Below the pieces are notes generated by a model that did not search any database, was not told where the DNA came from, and saw only the letters and a list, made by a program, of their open reading frames with translations. A program made the position numbers and the translations under genes. Shown here piece after piece: positions 29,262-37,735 of a stretch of 64,000 nucleotides of DNA (its first letter is position 1; every line of letters starts with the position of its first letter). Location: the NCBI GenBank assembly GCA_031553875.1, contig JAVBKU010000008.1:1-64000 (forward strand), given 5' to 3'. The stretch is from JAVBKU01 sp031553875 (GTDB lineage Bacteria; Bacteroidota; Bacteroidia; Bacteroidales; Rikenellaceae).

Positions 29262-29296
29262 AATAAAGGCCGCCCTCATTGAGGGCGGCCTTTATT
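29262..29296 (+). terminator. gdhA terminator
   Basis: A perfect 16-bp stem AATAAAGGCCGCCCTC-att-GAGGGCGGCCTTTATT with T-rich continuation. It also faces the convergent receiver gene and could act on both. Confidence 0.88.
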
Positions 29297-29362
29297 TATA
29301 TGTACGGGTCGAGGTATCGTAAACTCCCGGGACGTTCTTTCAATCTCCGGATAGTCGTCGTC

Positions 29363-29767
29363 TTAGACTCCGATTATATCCTTGAGTGTAGACCTCAGGC
29401 CCATAACGTCGATGGGTTTGGTCATAAAGCCGTTACAGCCTGCTTCGAGCGCTTTCTTGCGGTCCTCTTCGAAAGCGTGCGCCGTGAGGGCGATGATGTA
29501 AACCTCTTTGTCGGTTTCGCGTATCTTGCGGGTGGCTTCCAGTCCGTCCATAATGGGCATCTTGATGTCCATAAGGATCAGGTCGGGACGGGGGCCGCCC
29601 AAGCACAGTTTGACCGCTTCTTCCCCGTTGACAGCCCTGACGAGGTTGTAGCTTCTCCTCAGAATATTAGACAGCAAGAGGTAGTTACTGTCGTTGTCTT
29701 CGGCAACGAGAATGGTCTTCATTCCCGCGCCGTTAGAGTCTGTGGTAGGTTGACTTGCCTGTATCAT
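29363..29767 (-). CDS. Receiver-only response regulator
   Basis: A 134-residue CheY-like protein without an output domain. Phospho-acceptor Asp67 is in LILMDIKMPIMDG, the acidic pair in LVAEDND, the switch Thr in ALTAHAF and the Lys in MTKPIDV. An alternative start at Met16 (MKTILVAEDND) would remove a disordered N-terminus. Its sequence resembles the C-terminal receiver of the neighbouring hybrid kinase (shared MDIKMP-MDG-EAT-KIRE and LTAHAFE), which suggests duplication and a shared phosphorelay. Its promoter is at 29917-29947, about 150 nt upstream. Confidence 0.92.
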   Translation of the reverse strand: MIQASQPTTDSNGAGMKTILVAEDNDSNYLLLSNILRRSYNLVRAVNGEEAVKLCLGGPRPDLILMDIKMPIMDGLEATRKIRETDKEVYIIALTAHAFEEDRKKALEAGCNGFMTKPIDVMGLRSTLKDIIGV

Positions 29768-29916
29768 ATTGTGTTATAATATTGTCCGTTCTTCTGTAAA
29801 TTTCTGATTGTTAGGGGTAATTCAGAGACGATTATATGGCCCTGATCCTCACTCCGCATTTATGTCCATACAACTTCCCGGCCATATTTTCAATCGATCC
29901 GCCGTGTTACTATGCG

Positions 29917-29947
29917 CAAAGGTATCAAATTTAGCGAAACGATTAAA
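29917..29947 (-). promoter_or_regulatory. Promoter of the receiver-only gene
   Basis: TTTA (29944-29947), 19-nt spacer, TACCTTTG (29917-29924) on the minus strand. Otherwise the 371-base gap to the hybrid kinase shows no gene. Confidence 0.65.
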
Positions 29948-30138
29948 TACGGCAAGAACATTTTTCCTTATCCGTTTCTTCCGTAATCCCCGAAAGAGAA
30001 TTCTCTCTGTTATAGCCGTAACCGCTCCGCAGTTTCCTTTTCTTACGTGAATATCACCCTAACCTCTGTCAGACGCGTAGTGCGATAAGGCGCAGGTGTA
30101 TTCCACAAAGTTAAAATTAATTGTGAATCTTCCGACGA

Positions 30139-33100
30139 TTATAGTATTATAAGTTTGTGTTTTAGCAGATCTACGATCTTATTTTTCAGGGTCGGCGCGC
30201 TTATGGGCTTTGACACGTAGCCGTTGAAACCGCTTTTCATCACCTTATCTTCGTCGCCCTCGAACGCATGGGCCGTAACGGCAATTATGGGCACGTTCTT
30301 GGATATCTCGCGTATCTTCTCCGTGGCTTCGTAGCCGTTCATCCCCGGCATCTTTATATCCATTATCACAAGGTGCGGGGAGTAGATCTTGAACATCTCC
30401 ACCGCCTGGCCTCCGTTTTCCGCGTGGACGAGCTTGTAGTCCCGGCACAGGATGGACTCGAACAGCCTGTAATTGCTCGGGTCGTCCTCGGCGACGAGCA
30501 CGACGGGCTTGCCGTGGAGGGTTTCTATGGGTCCTGTAACTTCAGCAGTAGTTTCTCCGGCGGGCACCTCACAGGCGATAAGAGGTATGCTGAACCAGAA
30601 GGTCGAGCCCTTCCCGACCTCTGACTCCACGCCGATCTCTCCGCCCAACCGGGATATTATGCTCTCGCATATGGGCAGACCCAGGCCCGTGCCTTGCTTG
30701 AAGGAGTCGAGCTTTACGAACCGTTTGAATATCTCTTTCCGATCCTCGGAGGGGATACCCACTCCCGTGTCTTTGACGTAGAACATTATATTCCCACCGT
30801 CCTCCGTCTTACGGCAACCCATCTCTATATCCCCCTCTTGGGTGAACTTGATGGCGTTGTTGACGAAGTTGGAGATCACCTGGGTGAGGCGGTTCTTATC
30901 GGAGAGGATACATAGGCCCGGCACGGTTTCACCTATGGAAATTTCAACCCTGTCGTTGGCCAGCCTCACGCGCGAGCTTTGGGCTATCTCTGAGAGCATG
31001 GTATCTATGTTCACCGCCGCGGGGGTGAATTCGAGCGTGCCGGCTTCGATCTTCGACAGGTCGAGAATGTCGTTTATGAGTTGTAGCAACAGGCGGTTGT
31101 TGGTCTCAATTATGGATACATACTCCTTCTTTTCCTCTTCGTCGTCGGTGGTAGCCACGATACTCGAGAAGCCCACTATGGCGTTGAGCGGGGTGCGGAT
31201 TTCGTGGCTCATGTTGGCGAGGAAGGCCGATTTCAGCCTGTTCGCCTCCTCGGCTTTGTCCCTTGCCTCGATGAGCTCTACCTCCAGCTTCTTGCGTTCG
31301 TTGATGTTCATCGATGCGCCGACCACCATAAGGGGTTTCCCTTCGCTGTCCCTCTGGCCCACGATCGCATAGCTCGCCGCCCAGACCACGCTCCCGTCGC
31401 CGGAGGGGCTCATGATCCTGAATTCCTTGAAGAATACGTCGCTGCGCCCGGAGATGAGGTTTTCCAGGGTCTCCTGCATCGGGATTATATCGTCGGGATG
31501 TATGTGGTCCAGGAAAGCCGCCTTGGACATTATTATATGGGGAGCGTCGAATTTCATGATATCTTTCATGAATTCCACGTCGCAATCCATCTCGTCCCTT
31601 CCCAGGTCGAGCGTCCATATGCTCATGCGCGAAGCCTGCTGTACCAGGCGGTAACGTTTGTTGAACTCCTCGGCCTTGATCTGGGCTTCGAAGGTCTCGG
31701 TGGCGTCGATAAGGAATACCTCGGCCACATCCCTGTCTTCGTCGTCGGTGAAAACCAGACGGTAGTAGTGGCGGTCGCCTCCCCGTCGGTCGGGCAGGGT
31801 GATTATCTCCCCCTCCTTGTGGGAAGTATCATCGTTGAGGTCCGCCCTTAATGCATCCAGCGCCGCCGACTCTCCCTTCGCCGAGCCCAGGACCTGCCCC
31901 ACGACCTTCTCTCGGGAGACACCGAACAGGCTCTCGAAGGCGGTATTGACATCCAGCAACATGGAGTCGTAGACGTTGCCCTTCCTACCCCGGAGAACTT
32001 TCCTGCGGATATATACTAAGGGCATGTTGTTTATCAGTTGCCTGTAACGCGTCGACAGTTTCAACTCTTTTATGCGCAATTTCTGCCTCTGGACGAACAG
32101 CCGCAGTTGTACGGCCAACAATACCATTATCAGCAGTAGCACTCCCGCAACGATACTCACGTTCACCTTGTTCCTCTCCCAGAAGTTGGGGGGTCTGAGG
32201 TAGTAGGTGGCCCCCGATGGATAGAGGCCGAGGTCTATATTGTGTTGGTTGAGGTGTTGGTAGTTGAGGAACATACCCGGCTCCCCGGCGCGTATTATGG
32301 GTATTTCGCGCGCTTCGCGGCCGCGTATTATATCGTACAGGGCCCCGTTGACCTTAGATGCGAATTCGTCGAACCCCACGAAATACCCTCCTGCGAAATT
32401 ACCGCTCTTAGTGTCGATATCGGTGAGCGTGAACACCGGAGTACGAGACATACCCGGTATCACGTTTTGCAGTCTTGCATTGAGGAACCGTTCGTCGCCG
32501 TCTCCTTTCTTACCGATACGCCAGGAGACGTATATCATACCCACCGTATTGTCATACGAGCTTAGGCTGTCGAAGAGGTTCTCAAGTGAGATGGAGCCTG
32601 AATTCACCGACACGAACTTCAATTCGGGGAATGATTTATTCACCACCGAGCTAACATCTTCCCGCACGCGAAGGTTTATGAACCTGCTGTCGTGTATCAG
32701 GGCCACCTTATTCATCTTCGGCAACAATCGTTGCATCAGTTCGATGGTCTCGCGCACGTAGTATGGCCGTTTTATGGCGGTGAGGTTATATTTCTTGGCC
32801 ATATCACGCAGGGATATCAGCTCCTTGGGCGTGCAAGGCGCTCCGGCGAGTACATATTCGACTTTTGCGGGGATCGAGTCGCGTACGTCGCACAGTACCA
32901 CCGACACATCTTTCCACAGGTCGTCCAGCAGGGGTAAACTCAGAAGCAGGGCGGGATAGGCCAGGCACACAACGGCTTTGGGCTTGCGGGGATACTTTGC
33001 ACGGAGAGAATCCCTCATATTCTCCACCTCCGCCATCGAAGGCATTACGGAGATCGACAGGTCTTCGTTGATTACATCCACCACCTCCCCTGCGAAACGA

Positions 33101-33258
33101 TGGGAGACGGCGTGGTGCATATTCAGCGCCCAGGTCTCGTTATGGTTGGCCGAGTTGAGCAGCAACACGTAACCGGAGCCCTGCGCGCTCTGGGCACCTG
33201 CGGCCAAGGGCAACGATGTTATAACCAATGATATGAATAGCGATATAACAAATTTCAT
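30139..33258 (-). CDS. Hybrid sensor histidine kinase with periplasmic binding-protein-like sensor
   Basis: 1039 residues. Signal peptide (about 1-22), a periplasmic region (23-360) resembling ABC-type substrate-binding folds, one transmembrane helix (about 365-387, VSIVAGVLLLIMVLLAVQLRLF), then two PAS-like domains (about 410-535 and 540-665). The HisKA domain has His in ANMSHEIRTPLNAIVGFS (about 685); the HATPase has NFVNNAIKFTQEGD, DTGVGIP and GTGLGLPI. A C-terminal receiver carries Asp near 969 (VIMDIKMPGMNG). All catalytic residues look intact. A full phosphorelay to the receiver-only protein next door is plausible. The ligand is unknown. Confidence 0.92.
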   Translation of the reverse strand: MKFVISLFISLVITSLPLAAGAQSAQGSGYVLLLNSANHNETWALNMHHAVSHRFAGEVVDVINEDLSISVMPSMAEVENMRDSLRAKYPRKPKAVVCLAYPALLLSLPLLDDLWKDVSVVLCDVRDSIPAKVEYVLAGAPCTPKELISLRDMAKKYNLTAIKRPYYVRETIELMQRLLPKMNKVALIHDSRFINLRVREDVSSVVNKSFPELKFVSVNSGSISLENLFDSLSSYDNTVGMIYVSWRIGKKGDGDERFLNARLQNVIPGMSRTPVFTLTDIDTKSGNFAGGYFVGFDEFASKVNGALYDIIRGREAREIPIIRAGEPGMFLNYQHLNQHNIDLGLYPSGATYYLRPPNFWERNKVNVSIVAGVLLLIMVLLAVQLRLFVQRQKLRIKELKLSTRYRQLINNMPLVYIRRKVLRGRKGNVYDSMLLDVNTAFESLFGVSREKVVGQVLGSAKGESAALDALRADLNDDTSHKEGEIITLPDRRGGDRHYYRLVFTDDEDRDVAEVFLIDATETFEAQIKAEEFNKRYRLVQQASRMSIWTLDLGRDEMDCDVEFMKDIMKFDAPHIIMSKAAFLDHIHPDDIIPMQETLENLISGRSDVFFKEFRIMSPSGDGSVVWAASYAIVGQRDSEGKPLMVVGASMNINERKKLEVELIEARDKAEEANRLKSAFLANMSHEIRTPLNAIVGFSSIVATTDDEEEKKEYVSIIETNNRLLLQLINDILDLSKIEAGTLEFTPAAVNIDTMLSEIAQSSRVRLANDRVEISIGETVPGLCILSDKNRLTQVISNFVNNAIKFTQEGDIEMGCRKTEDGGNIMFYVKDTGVGIPSEDRKEIFKRFVKLDSFKQGTGLGLPICESIISRLGGEIGVESEVGKGSTFWFSIPLIACEVPAGETTAEVTGPIETLHGKPVVLVAEDDPSNYRLFESILCRDYKLVHAENGGQAVEMFKIYSPHLVIMDIKMPGMNGYEATEKIREISKNVPIIAVTAHAFEGDEDKVMKSGFNGYVSKPISAPTLKNKIVDLLKHKLIIL

Positions 33259-33399
33259 AAAGCGATACGATGATAGAATAGGGAGATAATATCCACGAAA
33301 TTATACAAAAAAATGGTTTTATAACCCTTATCCTGGCTCCTAAAATTGCATTTTCCAGTTATTTTATTGTCGTTATCACCCTGCAAATACCCGGCCTTA

Positions 33400-33430
33400 T
33401 TTGAATTGACATGTTTAATTTATACATTTG
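33400..33430 (+). promoter_or_regulatory. Promoter of the EEP-family gene
   Basis: TTTG (33400-33403), 19-nt spacer, TACATTTG (33423-33430): perfect consensus, with a leader of about 100 nt. Confidence 0.8.
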
Positions 33431-33533
33431 CGCATGGCGGATGTGACTGGTTATTATCCCGTTCTGTAACAGCGGGTCTCCTTTATCATCTGCTGAAAGT
33501 ATCATGTAAACAGGTTTAAAATAAGTTACCATT

Positions 33534-34619
33534 ATGGCACGCAAGGCGGTTACCTATTTCATAAATGTGATATTTGTGGTCCTTACACTGATATTCGCAG
33601 TATTGTCCGTGTTCGGCTTCCTGGCAGGGTATGTCAAGCCGTGCGAAAGTTCGTTCATCCTGTTCATGGGGGTCTGTATGCCGTTCCTGTTGGCGATCGA
33701 CCTTGTATTCCTGGTGTACTGGATGAAGGGGACGAGGCTCTGGCTGTTCGCTCCGGCCCTGGCGCTGTTGCTTAATATAGGCTTTATCATTTCCATATTC
33801 CAGATCACTTTCCCCAAGCCCAAGGGCCATGATATCAAGATAGCCACCTACAACGTCCACGGGTTCCGCTACGCCAAGTTCAACATTACCGTGGAGAACA
33901 TAGCCCAGATAATGAGGGATGAGAAGGTCGACGTGGTGTGCCTCCAGGAGTTCAGTAGCGGCGGGAAATCTTATAATATGGACAGTATCCGCAACGCTTT
34001 CTATAACCTGCCCTATGTCTTTGCACCCGAGAACATGGGCCAGAAATACGGGGTAGCCATATTCAGCGGATTCCCGATACTGGCCACCTCGTTCACCGAC
34101 TTCCCCGACACGGAGAACGGCGCCATGTGGGTGGATATCGACCTCAATAACCAGCGTGTGCGTATATTCAACAACCACTTCCAGACCACGAGCGTGAGCA
34201 GCAGTCGTCCGGAGATGGATATACTGCGCAACCTCGGCGGCTATGACCTCGGCGAGGAGAGGGCGGCATTCTCCACCATACTCTCGCGCCTCAAGGAGAA
34301 CGGATGCATGAGGGCCGCGCAGGTCGAGCAGGTCAAGGCTATGGTCGACGCCACAGACTCTCCTGTGATAGTGTGCGGTGACTTCAACGACACTCCCTCG
34401 TCATATAGTTATCACGTGATGAAACGCGGCCTTAAGGATGGTTTCCGTACCTGCGGCAGGTGGTATGAGTACACTTTCCGCGGACTCGGCAACCTGATGA
34501 GGCTCGATATGATATTCCACAGTCCGGATCTGAAGGGTGTGAAATACTATTCCGTGCCCTATGAGTGGAGCGACCACAAGCCTGTGTTCATGGAGATGGT
34601 CGTGGATTACGACCTGTAG
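33534..34619 (+). CDS. Membrane-anchored endonuclease/exonuclease/phosphatase-family protein
   Basis: 361 residues. Three transmembrane helices in the first 95 residues (FINVIFVVLTLIFAVLSVFG, ILFMGVCMPFLLAIDLVFLVY, LFAPALALLLNIGFIISIF) precede an EEP domain. EEP landmarks are IATYNVHGF, VDVVCLQEF (catalytic Glu), FNNHFQT, VIVCGDFNDTPSS and the terminal WSDHKPV histidine. Substrate could be a nucleic acid, phospholipid or phosphoester; it is not predictable here. Domain placement suggests the catalytic part is either periplasmic or cytosolic depending on topology. A bidirectional terminator follows. Confidence 0.88.
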   Translation: MARKAVTYFINVIFVVLTLIFAVLSVFGFLAGYVKPCESSFILFMGVCMPFLLAIDLVFLVYWMKGTRLWLFAPALALLLNIGFIISIFQITFPKPKGHDIKIATYNVHGFRYAKFNITVENIAQIMRDEKVDVVCLQEFSSGGKSYNMDSIRNAFYNLPYVFAPENMGQKYGVAIFSGFPILATSFTDFPDTENGAMWVDIDLNNQRVRIFNNHFQTTSVSSSRPEMDILRNLGGYDLGEERAAFSTILSRLKENGCMRAAQVEQVKAMVDATDSPVIVCGDFNDTPSSYSYHVMKRGLKDGFRTCGRWYEYTFRGLGNLMRLDMIFHSPDLKGVKYYSVPYEWSDHKPVFMEMVVDYDL

Positions 34620-34693
34620 GAACTGCGGCCCTACGCCTGTTGTATTGTGGCGATAGGGAGCTTCCGGAGGTTCGTATAGACTGTACAAATATA

Positions 34694-34719
34694 ACGCGCG
34701 GCCTGAAAAGGCCGCGCGT
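34694..34719. terminator. Bidirectional terminator
   Basis: ACGCGCGGCCT-gaaa-AGGCCGCGCGT, an 11-bp perfect stem with T-rich sequence on both sides, between convergent genes. Confidence 0.82.
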
Positions 34720-34765
34720 CTTATTTTGTATGAGTACATTCCCGGATGTACCGGTCGTTCCCGTA

Positions 34766-35917
34766 TTATGCCTTAGCGGCCTTGGGTACGGAGAAACTGA
34801 ATAATGACCCGCTGTTCTCGCCGTCGGATGAGGTGAACCACAGTTCGCCGTCGTTCATCTTCACGAAATCCTTGCACACCAGGAGCCCCAGCCCGGAGCC
34901 GGTTTCGTTGTTGGTGCCGAATGTGGAGTAGTGCGTTTCAGGGTTGAGCAGCTTGGCCTGGTCCTCGGCCTTGATGCCACGGCCCTTATCCTCTATATTG
35001 ACAACCGCGAAACCGTCCTTCTCATCCACCCAGATCTTTATGTCGCTGTGATCATTGCTGAACTTGATGGCGTTATTGAGGAGGTTACGGATTATGGTCT
35101 TTATCATATCGGCGTCGGCGTGCACGGTGATATCCTTCTCAGGGCCGAGGCTTATGGTGATATTCTTAAGGTCGCCGATAGGCTTCGACACGTCGATACC
35201 GTCGTGCACCACTTCCATGATATTGAAATCTTGGTGGGCCACCTTCATGCGGCCGAGCTGGCTCTTGGTCCACTTCAGCAGATTATCCAGCAGGATGAAC
35301 ACCTCCTCGGTGGTATAGTTGGTCAGCGACAGCATCTCGAACATCTGCTCGCCGATCTTCTCATCGGGGAGGTTGTTCATGAGCATGTTTGTCATCACCT
35401 TGATCGACCCTATAGGGCCGCGGAGGTCATCGGCGATCACCGAGTAGAGCTTATCGCGGTTGGTGACGGTATTGCGCAGCTCCTCGGTCTTCTGAAGAAT
35501 GAGCTGCTTGGCGGCGATCAGATAGATCTGGTGCTTGATACGGGCCATCAACTCGTCCCTGTTGAAGGGTTTGGATACGAAGTCGTTGCCGCCCGACTTG
35601 AAGCCCTTGACAACGTCGGTGGAGCTGTTGAGCGCGGTGAGGAATATTATGGGAATATCCTTGTATTTTTCGTCGGAACGGAGTTTTTCGGCCACGTTGA
35701 AGCCGTCCATGTCGGGCATCATCACGTCAAGCAGGATCAGATCCGGCTTCTCCTTCTCGACCATTTCGAGGGCTTCCGTGCCGTTCATGCCCGTTACGAC
35801 CTGGTACTTCTCGTTCTTGAGTAGTACCTTTAAAAGTAGTACATTGGAAATGACATCGTCGACCACCAATATCTTGAAGTCGAATTTGTCGATGTCGATC
35901 TCAGCTTTTTTGCTCAT
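34766..35917 (-). CDS. REC-histidine-kinase-like protein lacking the phospho-acceptor His
   Basis: A 383-residue cytoplasmic protein. An N-terminal receiver has Asp64 (LILLDVMMPDMDG), Thr94 (FLTAL) and Lys117 (VSKPF). A helical linker leads to a dimerisation domain reading YSVIADDLRGPIGSIK, where the family has AHDLR: the His is replaced by Asp163 (codon GAT). The HATPase domain looks complete (NLLNNAIKFSN, IEDKGRGI, TGSGLGLLVC). It therefore probably cannot autophosphorylate on His; it may act as an ATP-binding pseudokinase, phosphatase or scaffold controlled by its receiver. Promoter at 36101-36133. Confidence 0.88.
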   Translation of the reverse strand: MSKKAEIDIDKFDFKILVVDDVISNVLLLKVLLKNEKYQVVTGMNGTEALEMVEKEKPDLILLDVMMPDMDGFNVAEKLRSDEKYKDIPIIFLTALNSSTDVVKGFKSGGNDFVSKPFNRDELMARIKHQIYLIAAKQLILQKTEELRNTVTNRDKLYSVIADDLRGPIGSIKVMTNMLMNNLPDEKIGEQMFEMLSLTNYTTEEVFILLDNLLKWTKSQLGRMKVAHQDFNIMEVVHDGIDVSKPIGDLKNITISLGPEKDITVHADADMIKTIIRNLLNNAIKFSNDHSDIKIWVDEKDGFAVVNIEDKGRGIKAEDQAKLLNPETHYSTFGTNNETGSGLGLLVCKDFVKMNDGELWFTSSDGENSGSLFSFSVPKAAKA

Positions 35918-36100
35918 TACAAGTATGGTTTAATACGGATTAAGGGGCTGAAACCTCCTGTATAACACATCACGCATGACCATTATAACAATAATCCCGC
36001 CCTTATTATGCATCTTGCAACCCCTGCAAATTATAACGATAAAAACAGGCTATTCGTATGCCGTTGTAGTTCAACGTTATTAACGCTGCCGGGTTACGGG

Positions 36101-36133
36101 CAAATGTAATTAACTTTATATGAAAAAAAGAAA
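36101..36133 (-). promoter_or_regulatory. Promoter of the REC-kinase gene
   Basis: TTTC (36130-36133), 21-nt spacer, TACATTTG (36101-36108) on the minus strand; leader about 180 nt. The rest of the 402-base gap has only the terminator at its left end. Confidence 0.6.
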
Positions 36134-36252
36134 CTAATAGGATAAAAATATCAACAATTATCATAAAATCAGCCCTAACTGTTACAATGTGTTCTTAATC
36201 CTGCTTTGTTTGGGTATTCGGCACGATTCTGCGGATGGTTTTCGACCCATAT

Positions 36253-36297
36253 AGAACAATTTTAGGCGCGGAGATATCTCCGCGCCTAAATTGTTCT
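36253..36297 (-). terminator. Terminator of the exopolysaccharide locus
   Basis: AGAACAATTTTAGGCGCGGAGATA pairs with TATCTCCGCGCCTAAATTGTTCT (one bulged base), a stem over 20 bp. It follows the last locus gene by 22 nt. Confidence 0.8.
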
Positions 36298-36319
36298 TAT
36301 CGCTCCTGAAATATAGAGT

Positions 36320-37519
36320 TTATGAGCCGCTCCTTTTAGCCTTCTCCCAGGTGCCGCGTCCCTTGTTGCGATAGAGATAAAAAGCGCCCCTCACCACATT
36401 CACATTCATAAAGAGGAAATAGTAGGGGATAAGCAGCAGCTTACCTACTATGCCTTTAGCGGCGACCTTGCCACCGCATATCCCGGCCACGTAGAACAAC
36501 ACCTGCAGAATGAGCAGGGTGATATATAGCTCCGGACGTGTGCCCACGGCTACAAGCGCGATATTCAAGAGCAACAGGGCGAACAGGGCCAGTGGCGCCA
36601 GCGACCAGCGCAGCACGCGGTGCGAGACGTATTGGAACGACAGTGTCCCGTAGCGGAAAATGTTGAGCAAAGGGCGCAGCCTCCAGATAGATTGCAGGCC
36701 CCCGGCCGAGATCCTCACCTTACGCTTGGCCTCCTCCTTTATGTTGGCCGAAGGCGGCTCCACGGCATAGGCCCCGGGGCAATAGGCAATCTTATACCCT
36801 CCGCGTGCGATTTCGAGCGAGAGGATAAAGTCGTCGAGCAGGGTGTCTTCGGGCAATGCCACGAACAGTGGCGTGCGTATGGCGAACAATTCGCCCGCGG
36901 CTCCCACGGCCGAATATAATCGCGAGTCGAGATCCTTGAGCGTCGACTCATATTTCCAGTAGATGCCTTCGCCCGCCGCCGAATCGACAGGGCCCTCGGC
37001 CACGATCCTCTTTTCGCCCGCCACGCAACCCACCTTAGGGTCCTCGAACGAGGTCACGATCTCCTCTATCGCCTCGGGGTTGAGCATGGTATTGGCGTCT
37101 GTGTAAACGGTCAATGGCGTGGAGATAAAGGGCATAGCCCTGTTGAACGCCGCCGCCTTGCCGCCGCGCCTGGGATCGAACAGGACAGTAACTTCGGGAT
37201 ACTCGCCGAGCAGTTCGTTGGTCCGGTCGGTGGTGCCGTCGGTGACCCACACTATGCGCAGGCGCCCCTCTGGGTAACGCAGCGCGCGCGTGTTGGCCAT
37301 CTTGTCCTTTACCACCAGTTCCTCGTTGTAGGCGGCGATAAGCAGGGTCACTTCGGGAGCGTTGCCGGCCTCTGCGCCTTTGTAGGGGAACTCGCGGCGG
37401 CGGGGTTTGCAGAACAGTTCCTTGACCTTGACCATCGCGTAGAGCACGATCCCGTAGCCTATGTAAGAGTAGAAGACTACCAGGGCACAAACCCAGAAGA
37501 TTATTTCGAGAGTTGTCAT
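36320..37519 (-). CDS. Membrane glycosyltransferase family 2 (processive-type)
   Basis: 399 residues. One N-terminal membrane helix (LEIIFWVCALVVFYSYIGYG), a cytosolic GT-A domain with VTLLIAAYNEELVVKDKM, VTDGTTDRT, FDPRRGGKAAAFNRAM and the DXD-like VYTDANTML, plus DDFILS and a C-terminal membrane segment group (SLAPLALFALLLLNIALVAVG, LYITLLILQVLFYVAGI). The canonical QxxRW reads KRKVRIS followed by LQSIW. Likely adds a sugar to the lipid-linked repeat unit or forms a glycan chain. It is the last gene of the exopolysaccharide locus. Confidence 0.88.
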   Translation of the reverse strand: MTTLEIIFWVCALVVFYSYIGYGIVLYAMVKVKELFCKPRRREFPYKGAEAGNAPEVTLLIAAYNEELVVKDKMANTRALRYPEGRLRIVWVTDGTTDRTNELLGEYPEVTVLFDPRRGGKAAAFNRAMPFISTPLTVYTDANTMLNPEAIEEIVTSFEDPKVGCVAGEKRIVAEGPVDSAAGEGIYWKYESTLKDLDSRLYSAVGAAGELFAIRTPLFVALPEDTLLDDFILSLEIARGGYKIAYCPGAYAVEPPSANIKEEAKRKVRISAGGLQSIWRLRPLLNIFRYGTLSFQYVSHRVLRWSLAPLALFALLLLNIALVAVGTRPELYITLLILQVLFYVAGICGGKVAAKGIVGKLLLIPYYFLFMNVNVVRGAFYLYRNKGRGTWEKAKRSGS

Positions 37520-37568
37520 AATAGTATTGAGGGGGTAAGTGTATTTACAGAGTTATTTATGAGATATC

Positions 37569-37703
37569 TCAATCACAACTATTCATTATTGTGGCTATTA
37601 CGAATAGAACAGCGAAAATCCAGAGCACGACCTTAAAGAATATCTTCACGCCATTGGGTCCCATAAAAAAGAGCGCGAGTAGAGATTTCCCAAAATTATC
37701 CAT
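37569..37703 (-). CDS. Small single-pass membrane peptide, 44 residues
   Basis: An ORF of 45 codons: ATG GAT AAT at 37703, TGA at 37569. The product has a basic/aromatic start (MDNFGKSLLALFFMG), then one strong hydrophobic helix (VVLWIFAVLFVIATIM) and ends NSCD. It lies in the gap between two glycosyltransferase genes on the same strand, 32 nt after the upstream stop. No family recognised. The hydrophobic helix and position support a real gene, but there is no ribosome-binding-site evidence. Confidence 0.5.
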   Translation of the reverse strand: MDNFGKSLLALFFMGPNGVKIFFKVVLWIFAVLFVIATIMNSCD

Positions 37704-37735
37704 GCCGATATAGGATTGATTAAAGACGCTGCTTG

